A stretch of 64,000 nt of DNA, taken from Promerops cafer (lineage: Eukaryota; Chordata; Aves; Passeriformes; Nectariniidae). Position 1 is the stretch's first letter, and each line of letters begins with the position of its first letter. The translations under genes were made by a program, and so were the position numbers. The DNA is taken from positions 248,001-312,000 of the forward strand of contig VZSE01009546.1 of the NCBI GenBank assembly GCA_013398275.1, written 5' to 3'. Shown here in pieces: positions 1 through 9,120 of the stretch. The notes beneath the pieces are model-generated. The model was given only the letters and a program-made list of their open reading frames with translations, was not told the DNA's origin and did not search any database.

Positions 1-847
1 TAGTCCTCCCCAAACAAAATTCATCTGGGTGACCCCAGGGTGTAAGTGTTAATAGAAATATATTTCCTCTTACTCCTTTTATTAGTAATCTCCTCTACCC
101 TTTTGTTCCTGAAATTGTAGGAACCTAACGCAGATGACACTGGGCTGCGACTGAATATTTAATGCACATCCTCCAGGAAAGGTCACTGGCGCCCAATGGG
201 CCTCTGAGCTGGGAGCGGTGTGTAAGGGGGTTTGCGCCGGTTTAAAACTAATAAATATACACGGGATGCCCAAGCCTGACTCCGCTCAGGGAAAGATAAT
301 TACCGCCCTGGTTAAGAGGGATTGCCCCCCGCGCTACCGCCCGCCCGGGGGGCGGAGGACCCCGTGTCGGTGTGGGGAAGGGGAGGCGACATGGCTGGGG
401 CCGGGAGATGCTGAGCGGCGAGGAGGCAGGTTGGCGGGGTTGGCGGGGCGGGGCGGGGAGGCGATGGCAGGGCGGGNCAGTAAAAGGAACAAAAAAAAAA
501 AAAGGAAAAAGAAAAAAGGCAGTGTGGGAAGAGCGCATCGTTTTTTTGCAAGCCTGGGTCTGGGTCTAAACTGCCCGCCCGGACGGGCCCTCCTCACCCG
601 GCCGCCAGCTCGTCAGGCGCGACTTTTAATTGCGTTACCATGAGGAGCGAGCGCCGAGCTGGAACAGCTGCTGACCGCGGCGCTGGACGCGGGGAGCGCC
701 GTGCGGCACGGCGGGGCGGAGGAGAAGCGCCCGGGGCTGCCCCCGCCCGGGGAGGGGGTCCCGCCGAGCGGCCTCCGCCCCCGGGGGAACGGGGGGAGCG
801 CGGGGCCGACGGGAGGGAGGGAGCGAGCATCCCCCGGGGCGTCTTAC
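1..847 (-). other. IRX4: IRX4 intron 2 (partial)
   Basis: This stretch follows the donor GTAAGACG of coding exon 2 on the minus strand and runs off the left edge. I find no further IRX4 exon in it: neither the start of the next exon nor any homeodomain sequence is readable in any minus-strand frame. The part from about 300 to 840 is very GC-rich. A single ambiguous base (n) is at position 477. Open frames on either strand here have low-complexity Arg/Pro/Gly composition and are not genes. Confidence 0.85.
436..458 (+). other. G-quadruplex-type motif
   Basis: Four runs of four G lie at 436-439, 445-448, 450-453 and 455-458, with loops of 5, 1 and 1 bases. This meets the standard intramolecular G-quadruplex pattern. 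It lies in IRX4 intron 2, with the G-rich strand being the plus strand, which is the template strand for IRX4. Whether it folds in cells is unknown. Confidence 0.6.
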
Positions 848-1099
848 CAAGGAGTAGAAGGCAGGAGCCTCGGTACCGTAGGTCACGTAGTTTCCATAGC
901 CCTGGGGCCCGGCGTAGGGTCCGCCGTAGACCCCCAGGGCGGCGGCGGAGTTGAGCTCGTGTCGGGCGGTAGCGAGCAGGCGGCTCTCGTACACCGGGCA
1001 GTATACGGGGGTCTGGGCGGAGGCGGCCGCCCCCGTCTCAGCCAGCGTCCGGCTGCTGGACTCGCAGCAGGTCGTCAGGGAGTTGGTGCTCATCAGGAA
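848..1099 (-). CDS. IRX4: IRX4 coding exon 2 (N-terminal region, gene continues off the window)
   Basis: This 252-bp exon encodes residues 16-99. The intron acceptor reads CCCTCCAG and the exon opens with codons for FLMSTNSL. Further in are the IRX4-typical pieces CCESSSRTLAETG, PVYCPVYESRLLATARHEL, NSAAALGVYGGPYAG and GYGNYVTYGTEAPAFYSL. It ends at TTG followed by the donor GTAAGACG, in phase 0. In human IRX4 the next residues begin NSFDSKDG; no such sequence occurs between 1 and 847, so the next exon lies outside the window. This region is the poorly structured N-terminal part upstream of the homeodomain. The TALE homeodomain and the C-terminal Iro box are not present here. No frameshift or internal stop is seen, so the gene appears intact as far as it can be read. 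Confidence 0.95.
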
Positions 1100-2048
1100 C
1101 TGGAGGGAAAGAGAGCGGCGCTGAGGGCGGGGTGGGGGGAAATTCCCGAAGTGTAACTAAGTTTGGGTTCGGTTGTTTTTAGATTGTGTGGGTTTGGTGG
1201 TTTCTGTTTGAGTTTGTTTTGTTGGGTTTTTTGTTGTTGTTGTTGTTGTTTTTTTTTTTTGTTTTTTTTTTTCAAATCAGGTCGTATCTTTGGGGTGTCG
1301 CCCGCCCTCCTCCCTCCCCTGCCGTATTTTACTTCAGTCGTGATACAAACGCTCTGGAGAAGCGCAGAGGTGCAATTTTTCAGTTTTTAAAAACGACTTC
1401 ACAACAACAACAACAACCAAACGCCCCGTGACTGTGGATCCTTAATCCTCTATAATACATTCCTCGGGCCCTCTGCATTTAAAAGCTAACTTTTCCTGGG
1501 GTGTTTTCACAAGACTGGGGTTTACACCGTTTTCTCCTCTTGCAGCACAATGATTCCCATCTGCGTTTTTAAACCTTTTTTTCGAAGTCATTCATGCATA
1601 TTTATTTTGACTGCAGATTTGTAGCAGCCACGCACGCATCTGTTATTGACCTGCTGGTTTAGAATATCCCATTCTGTTTCTACGGGCCGGACCTCCGTAC
1701 GTCCATGTTTAATTGATAAACTGTGAATTTAATCGTGAAAGAGAAAAAAAAAAGGAGGGGTGCGGGTGGGGGTTGGGGATCTCTAGCTCCCCTTCTCACC
1801 TCTCTCATCTCTATAATCATCTCCCACGCGTCTTTATCACCCCCAAACACCCTAAATCCCTCGTGTTTCTTCCCATTTTAAAACTGGTGCCCGATACAGA
1901 ACTTGGGCATCTTGGAAAGCTGCGGAGCGAGCATCTGCTTTGCCGCTATCGCATGCGGGAGAGGATGGCTGCCGCCCTCATCCCGGATGGAAGGCATCGA
2001 TAAGGACTGAAATTCAATCAATTAACGTTGGTAGGCAAAAAGTCTTAC
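1100..2048 (-). other. IRX4: IRX4 intron 1
   Basis: An intron of 949 bp bounded by GTAAGACT (donor, minus strand, ending at 2048) and CCCTCCAG (acceptor, at 1101-1100). It contains a T-rich and TTG-repeat tract on the plus strand around 1228-1272. The AT-rich section near 1440-1740 contains several TAAT-type homeodomain words. No coding sequence is recognised inside it. Confidence 0.9.
1228..1272 (+). repeat. TTG/poly-T low-complexity tract
   Basis: A short run of TTG trinucleotides is followed by two poly-T blocks inside IRX4 intron 1. It is simple sequence with no coding value. Confidence 0.8.
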
Positions 2049-2093
2049 CTGGGGCGCAGAGGAGTAAGGGTAGCCAAACTGAGGATAGGACAT
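2049..2093 (-). CDS. IRX4: IRX4 coding exon 1 (start codon exon)
   Basis: The reverse complement gives an ATG at 2093-2091 and 15 codons reading MSYPQFGYPYSSAPQ. It is followed directly by the donor GTAAGACT, whose GT is complementary to 2048-2047. This peptide is the N-terminus I know for vertebrate IRX4 and differs from IRX1 and IRX2. IRX4 is a nuclear TALE-class homeodomain transcription factor of the Iroquois family. It is known for ventricular heart expression and repression of atrial genes in chick ventricle. The exon ends in phase 0 and joins the exon at 848-1099. The start is fixed by the family-conserved N-terminus. The 5' untranslated region lies at higher coordinates, because the gene runs right to left. 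Confidence 0.94.
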
Positions 2094-2490
2094 GGTACAG
2101 AGGCTCCCAGTTATCTAGAAACAAGGCGAGGCGTCTGATCTGCACGCTATTGCAGCCTGGCTCTGCTCTGTTGTACCAATTGATTGGTAACCACAGGTCC
2201 CTAGATGCTTATAGGACGAAGCAGAAAACCACATTTAATTTATTTACATGAAAACTTAAACTTTTTTTTTTTTTTTCTTTTAAATGTGTACGGCGATTTT
2301 AGCACCTTCCCCGCTACAGCTACGACACGGAAATAATTGTTACATCTAGGCTCCAAGGCTGGCAGACGTGATGGCAAAAATAAATACTTTGCACCCAAGG
2401 AAAAATAAAAGGTGGGAAGAAGAAAAGTGATACAAATGCATCAGCTCACAAGCACGTTGTTTTAAAAGAGCCGAGCCTCTGACGTCACGC
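2094..2490 (-). promoter_or_regulatory. IRX4: IRX4 5' leader and candidate core promoter
   Basis: Reading toward the gene on the minus strand, a perfect CRE palindrome TGACGTCA (2480-2487) is followed 12 bases later by the TATA-like TTTTAAAA (2460-2467). This would place a start site near 2437 and give a 5' untranslated region of roughly 340 bases. Closer to the ATG, CCAAT and its inverse ATTGG occur at 2176-2180 and 2183-2187. A weak acceptor-like TTGTTTCTAG just upstream of the ATG leaves open an upstream non-coding exon instead. The motifs are seen directly; the start site is inferred. Confidence 0.45.
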
Positions 2491-2699
2491 AAAACCTACT
2501 CAAATTAACCTGCCTGTAAGTTTAACTCTCATTTTCGGGAATCTTTCCCCTGGCATGGAAAATAAACTCTCCAGCATCGCCTTGAGAGGAGAAAAGTTTG
2601 GGAAGCTCATCGGTAGCGGCAACGGCTGCTTGCAACACATATTTCTGCGGGCAAGGGAAGGAAATGAATGTTTTTAATCTGAAGGATCAATGTTGTATC

Positions 2700-2860
2700 A
2701 GCTATTTTCCCCACCCTCCTTAGTCACTGAAAGGCTAGTAAGCACTTTTAATTAGAAATTAATTAATGAGCAGCTGCTTCTTCCCACCCCACAGTAATAA
2801 TTAGTCTCAATTACAAACAAGACATATGAAGGGACACACGACTGAGTCTTCATTTAAGAT
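2700..2860. promoter_or_regulatory. Candidate proximal regulatory block upstream of IRX4
   Basis: This block is dense in homeodomain words, including the AATTAATTAATG series at 2757-2767 and TAATTAG. It also has an E-box CAGCTG at 2771-2776 and an AGCACTT word at 2741-2747 (NKX2-5-like in reverse). It lies about 0.65 kb upstream of the IRX4 start codon. Enhancer or promoter-proximal function is inferred from motif density and position only. Confidence 0.3.
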
Positions 2861-3384
2861 TTAATCAACAGTTAAAATTAGCGCTAACGCTGACAATAAA
2901 GCACATGATAAGAAATCCTCCTTTTCTTTTCGGCTTTTATTCCAGGCGTGTGTTTACAGGTAGAAAACCCTACAAGCGTCTTCCGGGGAATGATGGAAAA
3001 GATGTGACTTTTCACGTTAAAACGACTTTGATCCCATCTCAAACTTCCAGCACCCCCTTCTACCCGACCCATCCCACCGCTGCCATCAGCCTCCCTACCC
3101 TCTGGGGGTCTGGGACCCCCCCACATACAAGCAGGCAGCAATCATCCCTCTGCTGCACGCTCGGAGGGAACGGGCCGTGGGGGGAAGATGCTGGCAGCCC
3201 CAGCACCTCTCCCCCGACGGCCAGTACCACCGAGGCAGGGCAAGCGGCAGCCCTCGGGAGGACGGGGGAAGCGGAGGAGTCAGCTTCGAGGCTGAAGTGC
3301 TGGGCTGCTGGTGCAGTCGAACGCTGCTCCATGGTGTGCAGACTTGCTCAGAGAGATTCCTGGGTTCAGACATGTGAATAGCCC

Positions 3385-3720
3385 CAGGGTCACACTCTAA
3401 TTAATGATGATATTCTCTTCTTCTCCCCAGCTGGAAGACTGCCTCCCAGAAACGAATCTGCCCACACTGACAGCTCGATTGAGGGTGATTGATGACTATC
3501 TGGAGACCACAGTACACATAATATAATATCTGCTGCGTAATTGCTTTAATTTACAGATGAAAATACTAGTTCTCAGATCGAGTTAGACTACAACGAGAGG
3601 CGTTTTATGGCGCTTTAGAGTGTTTGCAAATAAAAGATATCAGATACAGTACATGCAAATTATCCTGACAGCTCAGTATCTGTAGCCGGGAGAAACGTAT
3701 AAAGAAAGAGAATCAAATGA
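3385..3720. promoter_or_regulatory. Candidate conserved non-coding element 1.3 kb upstream of IRX4 ATG
   Basis: This is a non-repetitive, mixed-composition block without open frames. It contains TAATTAATGATGA, two adjacent TGATTGATGA-type PBX/HOX words near 3487-3494, and a FOX-like TGTTTGCAAATAAA (3621-3634). It also contains the octamer ATGCAAAT (3653-3660) and a MEIS-type TGACAGCT (3666-3673). Such clustering is typical of deeply conserved enhancers in Iroquois clusters. Conservation itself could not be tested here. Confidence 0.4.
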
Positions 3721-5948
3721 CATAAATAATCGGTTTGGAATTCTGTATTGATTTTTGAATGGGAAGAAAGTGCTTTTTTCATTTCCTCAACTAAAATGCT
3801 AATTCCTTTTTATTTCTGAGAATATTAATAACTTTGCCATTGGATTTCTTTTACAGAAGGGCTTCTCTATTCCTCCTCTTGCATTACACCCCGATGTTGC
3901 CAAGGTATAATAATACTTTTAGCGACTCTGTACCAGCAGCTTCCTTCTGTGCGGAGTGCTGACGGACTAGTGCATTGTTTGGGAAAAAAAGACACCCAGT
4001 GTTTACACAATGGTCTGCACGCAGTGCTCCGTGCTGCTCCCTCTGCCTCCTGTGCCCACTGCGCTGGGGGATGTTTGTTTAAGCTCCGGAATAAAACTCA
4101 CCGGTGCTAGGGAAGAAAATAGTTGCACTTATCTCAAGAGCGGCTCGGTGTAAAGCACTATAATTAGCTGGGAGAGCTGGAGAACTGCCTGAAGAAGTCC
4201 TCCCAGTTTTCCAGGCTTCAGTTTGGGAAATGTCCTGGAGTCGTATTTTTTTTCCACTACAGATGTCAACTCCGCAGTGGCCCACAGTACACTACAGGTT
4301 TTGATATTTAGATGAGTCTATTAAACTTTAAAATACAAGGAGAAATTCAATATTAAAGAAAAATGTCTATTTATATATCACAGTTGTCTTTCACTGCGCC
4401 ATGCAAATACTCTGGTGCCCATTTTCGCACTGAACTTTCCTGTATTAATCATGATAATTATTTGTCACTTTTCTTTGCAGCCTGCCTGCTCTATTACTTT
4501 ACCCCCGGTCAGCTTTGTGTCAGTTCCAATCTGTATTCCCTAGAAAGCAGTCATTAAAAAACGCCCACCAAAACAAACAAACAAAAAGAAAAAGCGACAA
4601 AAAAACTTAATAACCTTAAACACTTAAACGCTGAAAGCTGACATTATGTCCTCCCCCACTGTTGATGTCTTGTTTCACTTACAGTCTACAAATAATGGCC
4701 CTTTGTTGATAAGAAACTCAACACAATTATATTTCATCTTGAATTTTTGGTGCCAGAACACAAACATGCATTAAGCCCCACAATGATTTAAAATAACCTT
4801 TGTGGTTCTTGCACATAAACAACATAACACTGTTCAAATCCAAGCAAAGACGCTTAATGCTGTGGGCTATATCCTTAAGCATTTAGAAAATGCAAGTCCT
4901 TGCTGTGCAATAAAAATTGATCCTCGTCAAAGCCCCTTTCCTGTACAGTGCAGTTAACAGCTCTCGAGAAAGAAACGCACACAGCTTTCTCCAAAGTTTG
5001 AGCAAGGAAACTCATCACAATCAATAGGAAACGCTGGAGAGTTCCCTTCTGGTCAGAACCAGCCTGCACACTCAGGCAAGCAGGTATTTCCCATCCAAAG
5101 CCCAGCCAGGTCTCTGTCCCAGGGTTATGAGCTTTTCCTCTGAGAACCTGGAGCAAATGCTTATATAAGTTTTATTGTAAAAACATGGAATGAGAATGAA
5201 AGAGTGTGATGCTGGAACAGGCCACAGCAGGTAAAACAGAACCTCTTCAGGACTCAGGCTTTGATGGACGTCTTCAGGGACATGATCTAGAGGCAGTTAA
5301 TGCAGCTACACTTACTATCTGCGTTTTCATCGCCTTAGCTTTTGGAGGGGTTATTGCCACTCCTGGAAATATTTCAACAACGGAATTTGCTTATGGGCTA
5401 AACAGACTTCAGCGAGCTCTTTCAGTAGAGTTTGCTTTGTTTTCATGTTACAGACTTAAAGCAACATTGACACTGCCTGACAAACACTGTGAAGCTCTAC
5501 ACGTTGCCCATTTGGAATCTGGCAAGGAACTGTGGGCAGCCTACAACATTTTCAAGTAGGGTAGCCCCCATAAACTTGCTATTGATAGCAAATATGATTG
5601 TTTTTTCCCCTGAGCCAATCTGAGGTGTAACTGCACCTCCTGCACTCTGAATTGAGGGACAGTGAGACGATGCTGCCGACCTGAACAAACCCATGCCATG
5701 GCTTGGGATTGGCAGAGCCATGATGACCAACAGAACAGTTGCATAAGAAGGCACTGCTAATTAATTTACAGAGTTTACAACTACATGTAAAATCAGTTTG
5801 TTCAAAGCTATCCATTTGAATGCTTTCATTTTGTAAGTCTTCAATCCTCTTGGCAAACAATCTAGATTAAAGCAGAAAGGCCTCACATGCTCATTCTGTT
5901 CTTTGTATTTATTAACTTTTCACACTTAAGAACTAGAGCTAGCATTTT
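3721..5948. other. No gene seen
   Basis: Unique-looking, moderately AT-rich sequence. The longest open frame (116 codons from the ATG at 5209, plus strand) resembles no family I know and has no splice or promoter context. I see no repeat family or RNA gene here. Confidence 0.6.
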
Positions 5949-6022
5949 CTCTCTCTCTCTCTCTCTCTCTTCCATGCACACCTACACCTACACACACACA
6001 CATGCACACACACACACACAAA
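5949..6022 (+). repeat. (CT)n and (CA)n microsatellites
   Basis: A run of 11 CT units at 5949-5970 is followed by interrupted CA repeats at 5991-6022. Confidence 0.95.
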
Positions 6023-6603
6023 ACTTTTCAGCAAGAGAAGCAAATGCTGTGACCTGGGCAGCTGCTCTATGGCTATAGATGGACCCTACAACATGCCCAT
6101 ATTTACCTGCTCGGTGCAGAGCATCACAACTATACTTTCACTAGCTAAGCAAAGATTGTATAAGATTTCCTTTCTCAGCTCCTGTACCCCCAGTGCTGCA
6201 GACCCACAGGCATTCAGACGCCACCACCTTTAAGCTCTCTGGCAGCCGACAGCTTCAACTTACTTCCCTGAGAAGGTAAAACTTTCCTGCCTGCCAGGTC
6301 AAATTTTGTCTTTTAAAGTTCGTCTTAAAATCCAGAAAGTTTGACTCGGTACCTTACCTTAGTGCTCGCTGAATATCATATCCACACCCCCTTCCCAAGA
6401 AATAACACACGTATGTTAAAATACATTTACCCTCTGTCCTAGGTAAAGATTGCACAAAGCCAAATGATTCATCACGGATAGTTTCTCTCCCCTCCAGCAG
6501 TTCGTTTTCAGCTGCCTTGCTGCTAAAGCAGGCTCCGAAGGAGAAGGGGGGCGGGTGGGGGGGTAAGCCCCACCGCTCCCCTCCACCCCCCGCTTCCATA
6601 GAT

Positions 6604-6663
6604 ACACACACACACACACACACACAGACACACACACACACAGACACACACACACACACACAC
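6604..6663 (+). repeat. (CA)n microsatellite
   Basis: About 60 bases of CA dinucleotides are interrupted twice by GA. The repeat ends in a short alternating purine-pyrimidine stretch, CGCTCGCGCGCAT, which together with CA repeats is Z-DNA prone. Confidence 0.95.
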
Positions 6664-6939
6664 GCTCGCGCGCATCACCACCAAAGGAAGAAATTTTTTA
6701 CCTGCGATCAAGCCAGGCTTCGGCTAAAACCTGGTAGCGATGGCTGTGCCATGGCAGGGCTTCTCTCCTCTGGTCTGCGCTGGCTGGCGTGGCAGGGAGC
6801 TGCGGGGAGCTAACGCAGACATGTCTCAGTGCGCGGTACCTGCGCGGCGCGGCACGGAGCCTTCGGTCCCCAGGCGCCACAGCCACTTCACTAACCCCCT
6901 GTACCAGAGTGACGCTCAAGTGAATGGTTCCACTGATCA

Positions 6940-7300
6940 CACTCTTTCCTACTGATTAACACTTTCCAACACGACCAGGCATTCCACTTCCAACTTTTCC
7001 CGTTTTAAAACAGAAGCAGCCAGCGCCGCTTGCTTCCGCGGGTTATAAACGCCGTCTGGGGCGTGGGGGACACCATAATTAATAGCAGGTTAGTAAAATT
7101 AGTGCTGCCACTCCAATTGTTGTCCTTGTTGCCAACAATAATTGCATTGATTCTGGAAGGACACGAATGTCCTCCATTTAACCTAATGATCTGCGGGTTG
7201 CACACGCCGTACGGCAGCCGTGGCGGTGATTAACTGCGCGCACCTCCAAACTATCATTTATCTCCGCGAGTCACGACTGAAAGGCGCTAAACTTACAGGC
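6940..7300. promoter_or_regulatory. Candidate conserved non-coding element
   Basis: A non-repetitive block between a microsatellite and a CpG island. It contains ATAATTAATAG near 7075, CCAATTG (7112-7118), and an AATTGCATTGATT octamer-like/HOX stretch near 7139-7151. It also has TTAACCTAATGATC and GTGATTAAC words. Codon-like organisation is absent. It looks like a developmental enhancer or distal promoter; no alignment was available. Confidence 0.4.
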
Positions 7301-8030
7301 AACTCTCCCTGCCTCTCTCGCCGTCTTTGTTTCCCTCCCGCTGGAGGAGGCGGGCTGGGACGTCGGCGTAGCCCTGCGCACAGGAGACGGGCACCTGTAC
7401 CTGTCCCCCCGGCCGCCTCGGCTTTATTCATAGCCCAGGGGCAGCGCGGCGGAGCCGGGCGCCGCGGAGCTGCCGGGGACTGCCTGGGCCAGAGCCCCCC
7501 GGCCGCGGGGGGGGCAAGGGGGGGCGCGGCAGCGCCCGGCACCGGGGACCCTCTCCCTGCAGCGCCCCCGAGGCTGGCTACGCCGTCGCTGCCCGCCCTG
7601 GGCGCAGCCCCACAGAGGCTGCCCGGGCACCGGGGACTTGCTCCGGACCGAGGTGGGGGGGCAGCCGAGCGAGGAGGGGCGGCAGGTGCTGAGGGCAGCT
7701 GCGAGCAGGTCGGGGCAGGAGCGCTTGTTCCCGCTTGTCCTCTCCGTCCTCCTGCGCCCGGCCCTCCGTCCGGCCGTCCGTCCCGCCCGGCCTCAGCCGC
7801 AGGCTGCCACTGCCACCGCCGCTCTCTGCTGCGGAGAAGTTACACGGGCCCGAGGCTGGGCGAACCGGCAGAGAGCTCCCAATTCGAAATGCCTTTCCCG
7901 GTGCGCAGTCTCCCGCCACCCTCTCTCAGTCCCGGGCGCCCAGGGCCGCTTGGGGCTCCGGCCGGGTGGCCGGGGTCACGCAGCGCCCGGGATCCCCGCG
8001 GGAGCCTGTGCATGACAAGTTCCACTGCGC
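7300..8030. promoter_or_regulatory. Orphan CpG island
   Basis: About 730 bases of very high GC with abundant CpG and G/C homopolymer runs, such as 7508-7535. No recognisable protein is encoded: the open frame running from 7220 to 8128 is low-complexity Pro/Ala/Arg/Gly and is matched by similar frames on the opposite strand. The island lies about 5.2 kb upstream of the IRX4 start codon. It could be an alternative IRX4 promoter, the promoter of a non-coding RNA, or a Polycomb-bound enhancer island. None of these can be decided from sequence. Confidence 0.65.
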
Positions 8031-8620
8031 GCTCGGTACTTTCTTTTCTTAATTGTTTGTTCAGCAGGAAAAGGGACAAATCGGGATTGACAGAAGGGGG
8101 AGGAGGGATCAATATCATTCCTGTTTAAAGGCGTGAGCCTGGGCAGACGTCTCAATAAGACAGAGGAGTAGAAAAAGAGAGTATTATATCCTACCTAATT
8201 AAGCGAAGACAAAGAGGTGTGGGGAGAAAGGTTCAGCAGAGGTGGGGTGGCAATGGGAATTTTTAATCCGGTGTCTTCCCACAGTAACCACCAAGGCTGA
8301 ACAGTAACGTTAATAGGGAACACCTGTACATCGACAGATTTATTCTTGCCAGGGCTCTTTCACGCCTGTGTCATTTGCATGGCCCCGTGCTCGTAATGTT
8401 CGACACACGCTGCACCTTGTAGCGCAATGACAACGTAAATCTGATGAATGCTGAAACTGGGAAATCCTCTTCTCTTTCCCCTTTCTCCCTCCTCGATTGC
8501 CCTTGCAGCTTTCAAGGTGGGAAAACCACACGGAGAAAGAAAACGTGAGCCTTCTCCCCATCTGCTCTTGTAAACAGAAAGCCAATCATGCCATGAGCCT
8601 TTGCATTTTAAAGCGGAGTA
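8030..8620. promoter_or_regulatory. Candidate conserved non-coding element between two CpG islands
   Basis: Mixed-composition unique sequence between two GC-rich islands. Motifs include CTTAATTGTTTGTTC (FOX/homeodomain), ATTGACAGAAG (MEIS-like TGACAG), CCTAATTAAGCG, and the octamer-related CATTTGCATGG near 8370-8380. CCAATCATG (8582-8590) is also present. No open frame resembles a known protein. Enhancer activity is inferred. Confidence 0.38.
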
Positions 8621-8639
8621 ACAAACCCACAGCGACGTG

Positions 8640-9120
8640 GATGCCCTGCTTGCCCGCCCAGGGCTGCCTCCCCGCCGGCGGGACGAGGGCTCTGCGATGT
8701 CCCCCGGGAGTGCAGGAGGCGTGTGTGCCGTCCCCGTCCTGGCACTGCGGGTTTGGACTTTTCCTCCCTTCCCCCGGGGAGCCTGTCCCCTCTGCGCTAC
8801 CCCCGGGCTCCCGCCCCGGGCTGCCTCTGAGCCCGGCCGACTTCCCCGGGGCAGCGCCCTGCCCGTGCAGGGGGAGCCCCGCCGCCCCCCGGGACCCCGT
8901 CCAGCCGCCTGCCTGCCCGGCCGAGCCCGTGTTTTACAGAGCCGGGTGGCACCATCGGCCGCCTGGAGGTGACACCTGCTCTTCGGCCCTAATGTGCTTT
9001 GAGGGGACCGGGACCTCGCAGTGCCTTCCTCCAAACCTTTCCCCGTCCCGGCGCAGGGTGCTCGGCCAGAGGCCGCCCCCGCTTTTCCCGACGGCAGAGT
9101 TACAGCGGGGGAGCTCCCGT
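8640..9120. promoter_or_regulatory. Second orphan GC-rich/CpG island
   Basis: About 480 bases of GC-rich sequence with many CCCGGG and CCCCGG words. Overlapping open frames occur on both strands (plus 8497-9174, minus 8360-9187). Mutually overlapping frames with Pro/Arg/Gly-rich translations are what GC-rich DNA yields by chance. No gene is supported. Confidence 0.55.

Larger units (their letters stand above)
300..1140. promoter_or_regulatory. CpG island over IRX4 exon 2
   Basis: The base composition is strongly GC-rich with many CpG dinucleotides, in contrast to the AT-rich desert to the right. The island spans coding exon 2 and the start of intron 2. CpG islands over the 5' parts of developmental homeobox genes are usual and are often Polycomb targets; that role is inferred here. 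Exact limits would need a CpG observed/expected calculation. Confidence 0.75.

Noticed and set aside
635..1093. 152-codon minus-strand frame taken as one continuous protein
   Set aside because: Only the part from 1093 to 848 is coding. A consensus donor GTAAG follows at 847-843, and the residues beyond it are intron read-through. The true start codon is in the upstream exon at 2093.
5206..5559. Plus-strand frame of about 117 codons
   Set aside because: The first codon is GTG (the ATG is at 5209). It matches no family I know, lacks splice or promoter context and lies in non-coding surroundings.
7220..8128. 302-codon plus-strand open frame through the CpG island
   Set aside because: The translation is low-complexity Pro/Ala/Arg/Gly. 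The opposite strand and other frames are also open over the same bases, and no domain is visible. GC-rich DNA lacks stop codons by composition.
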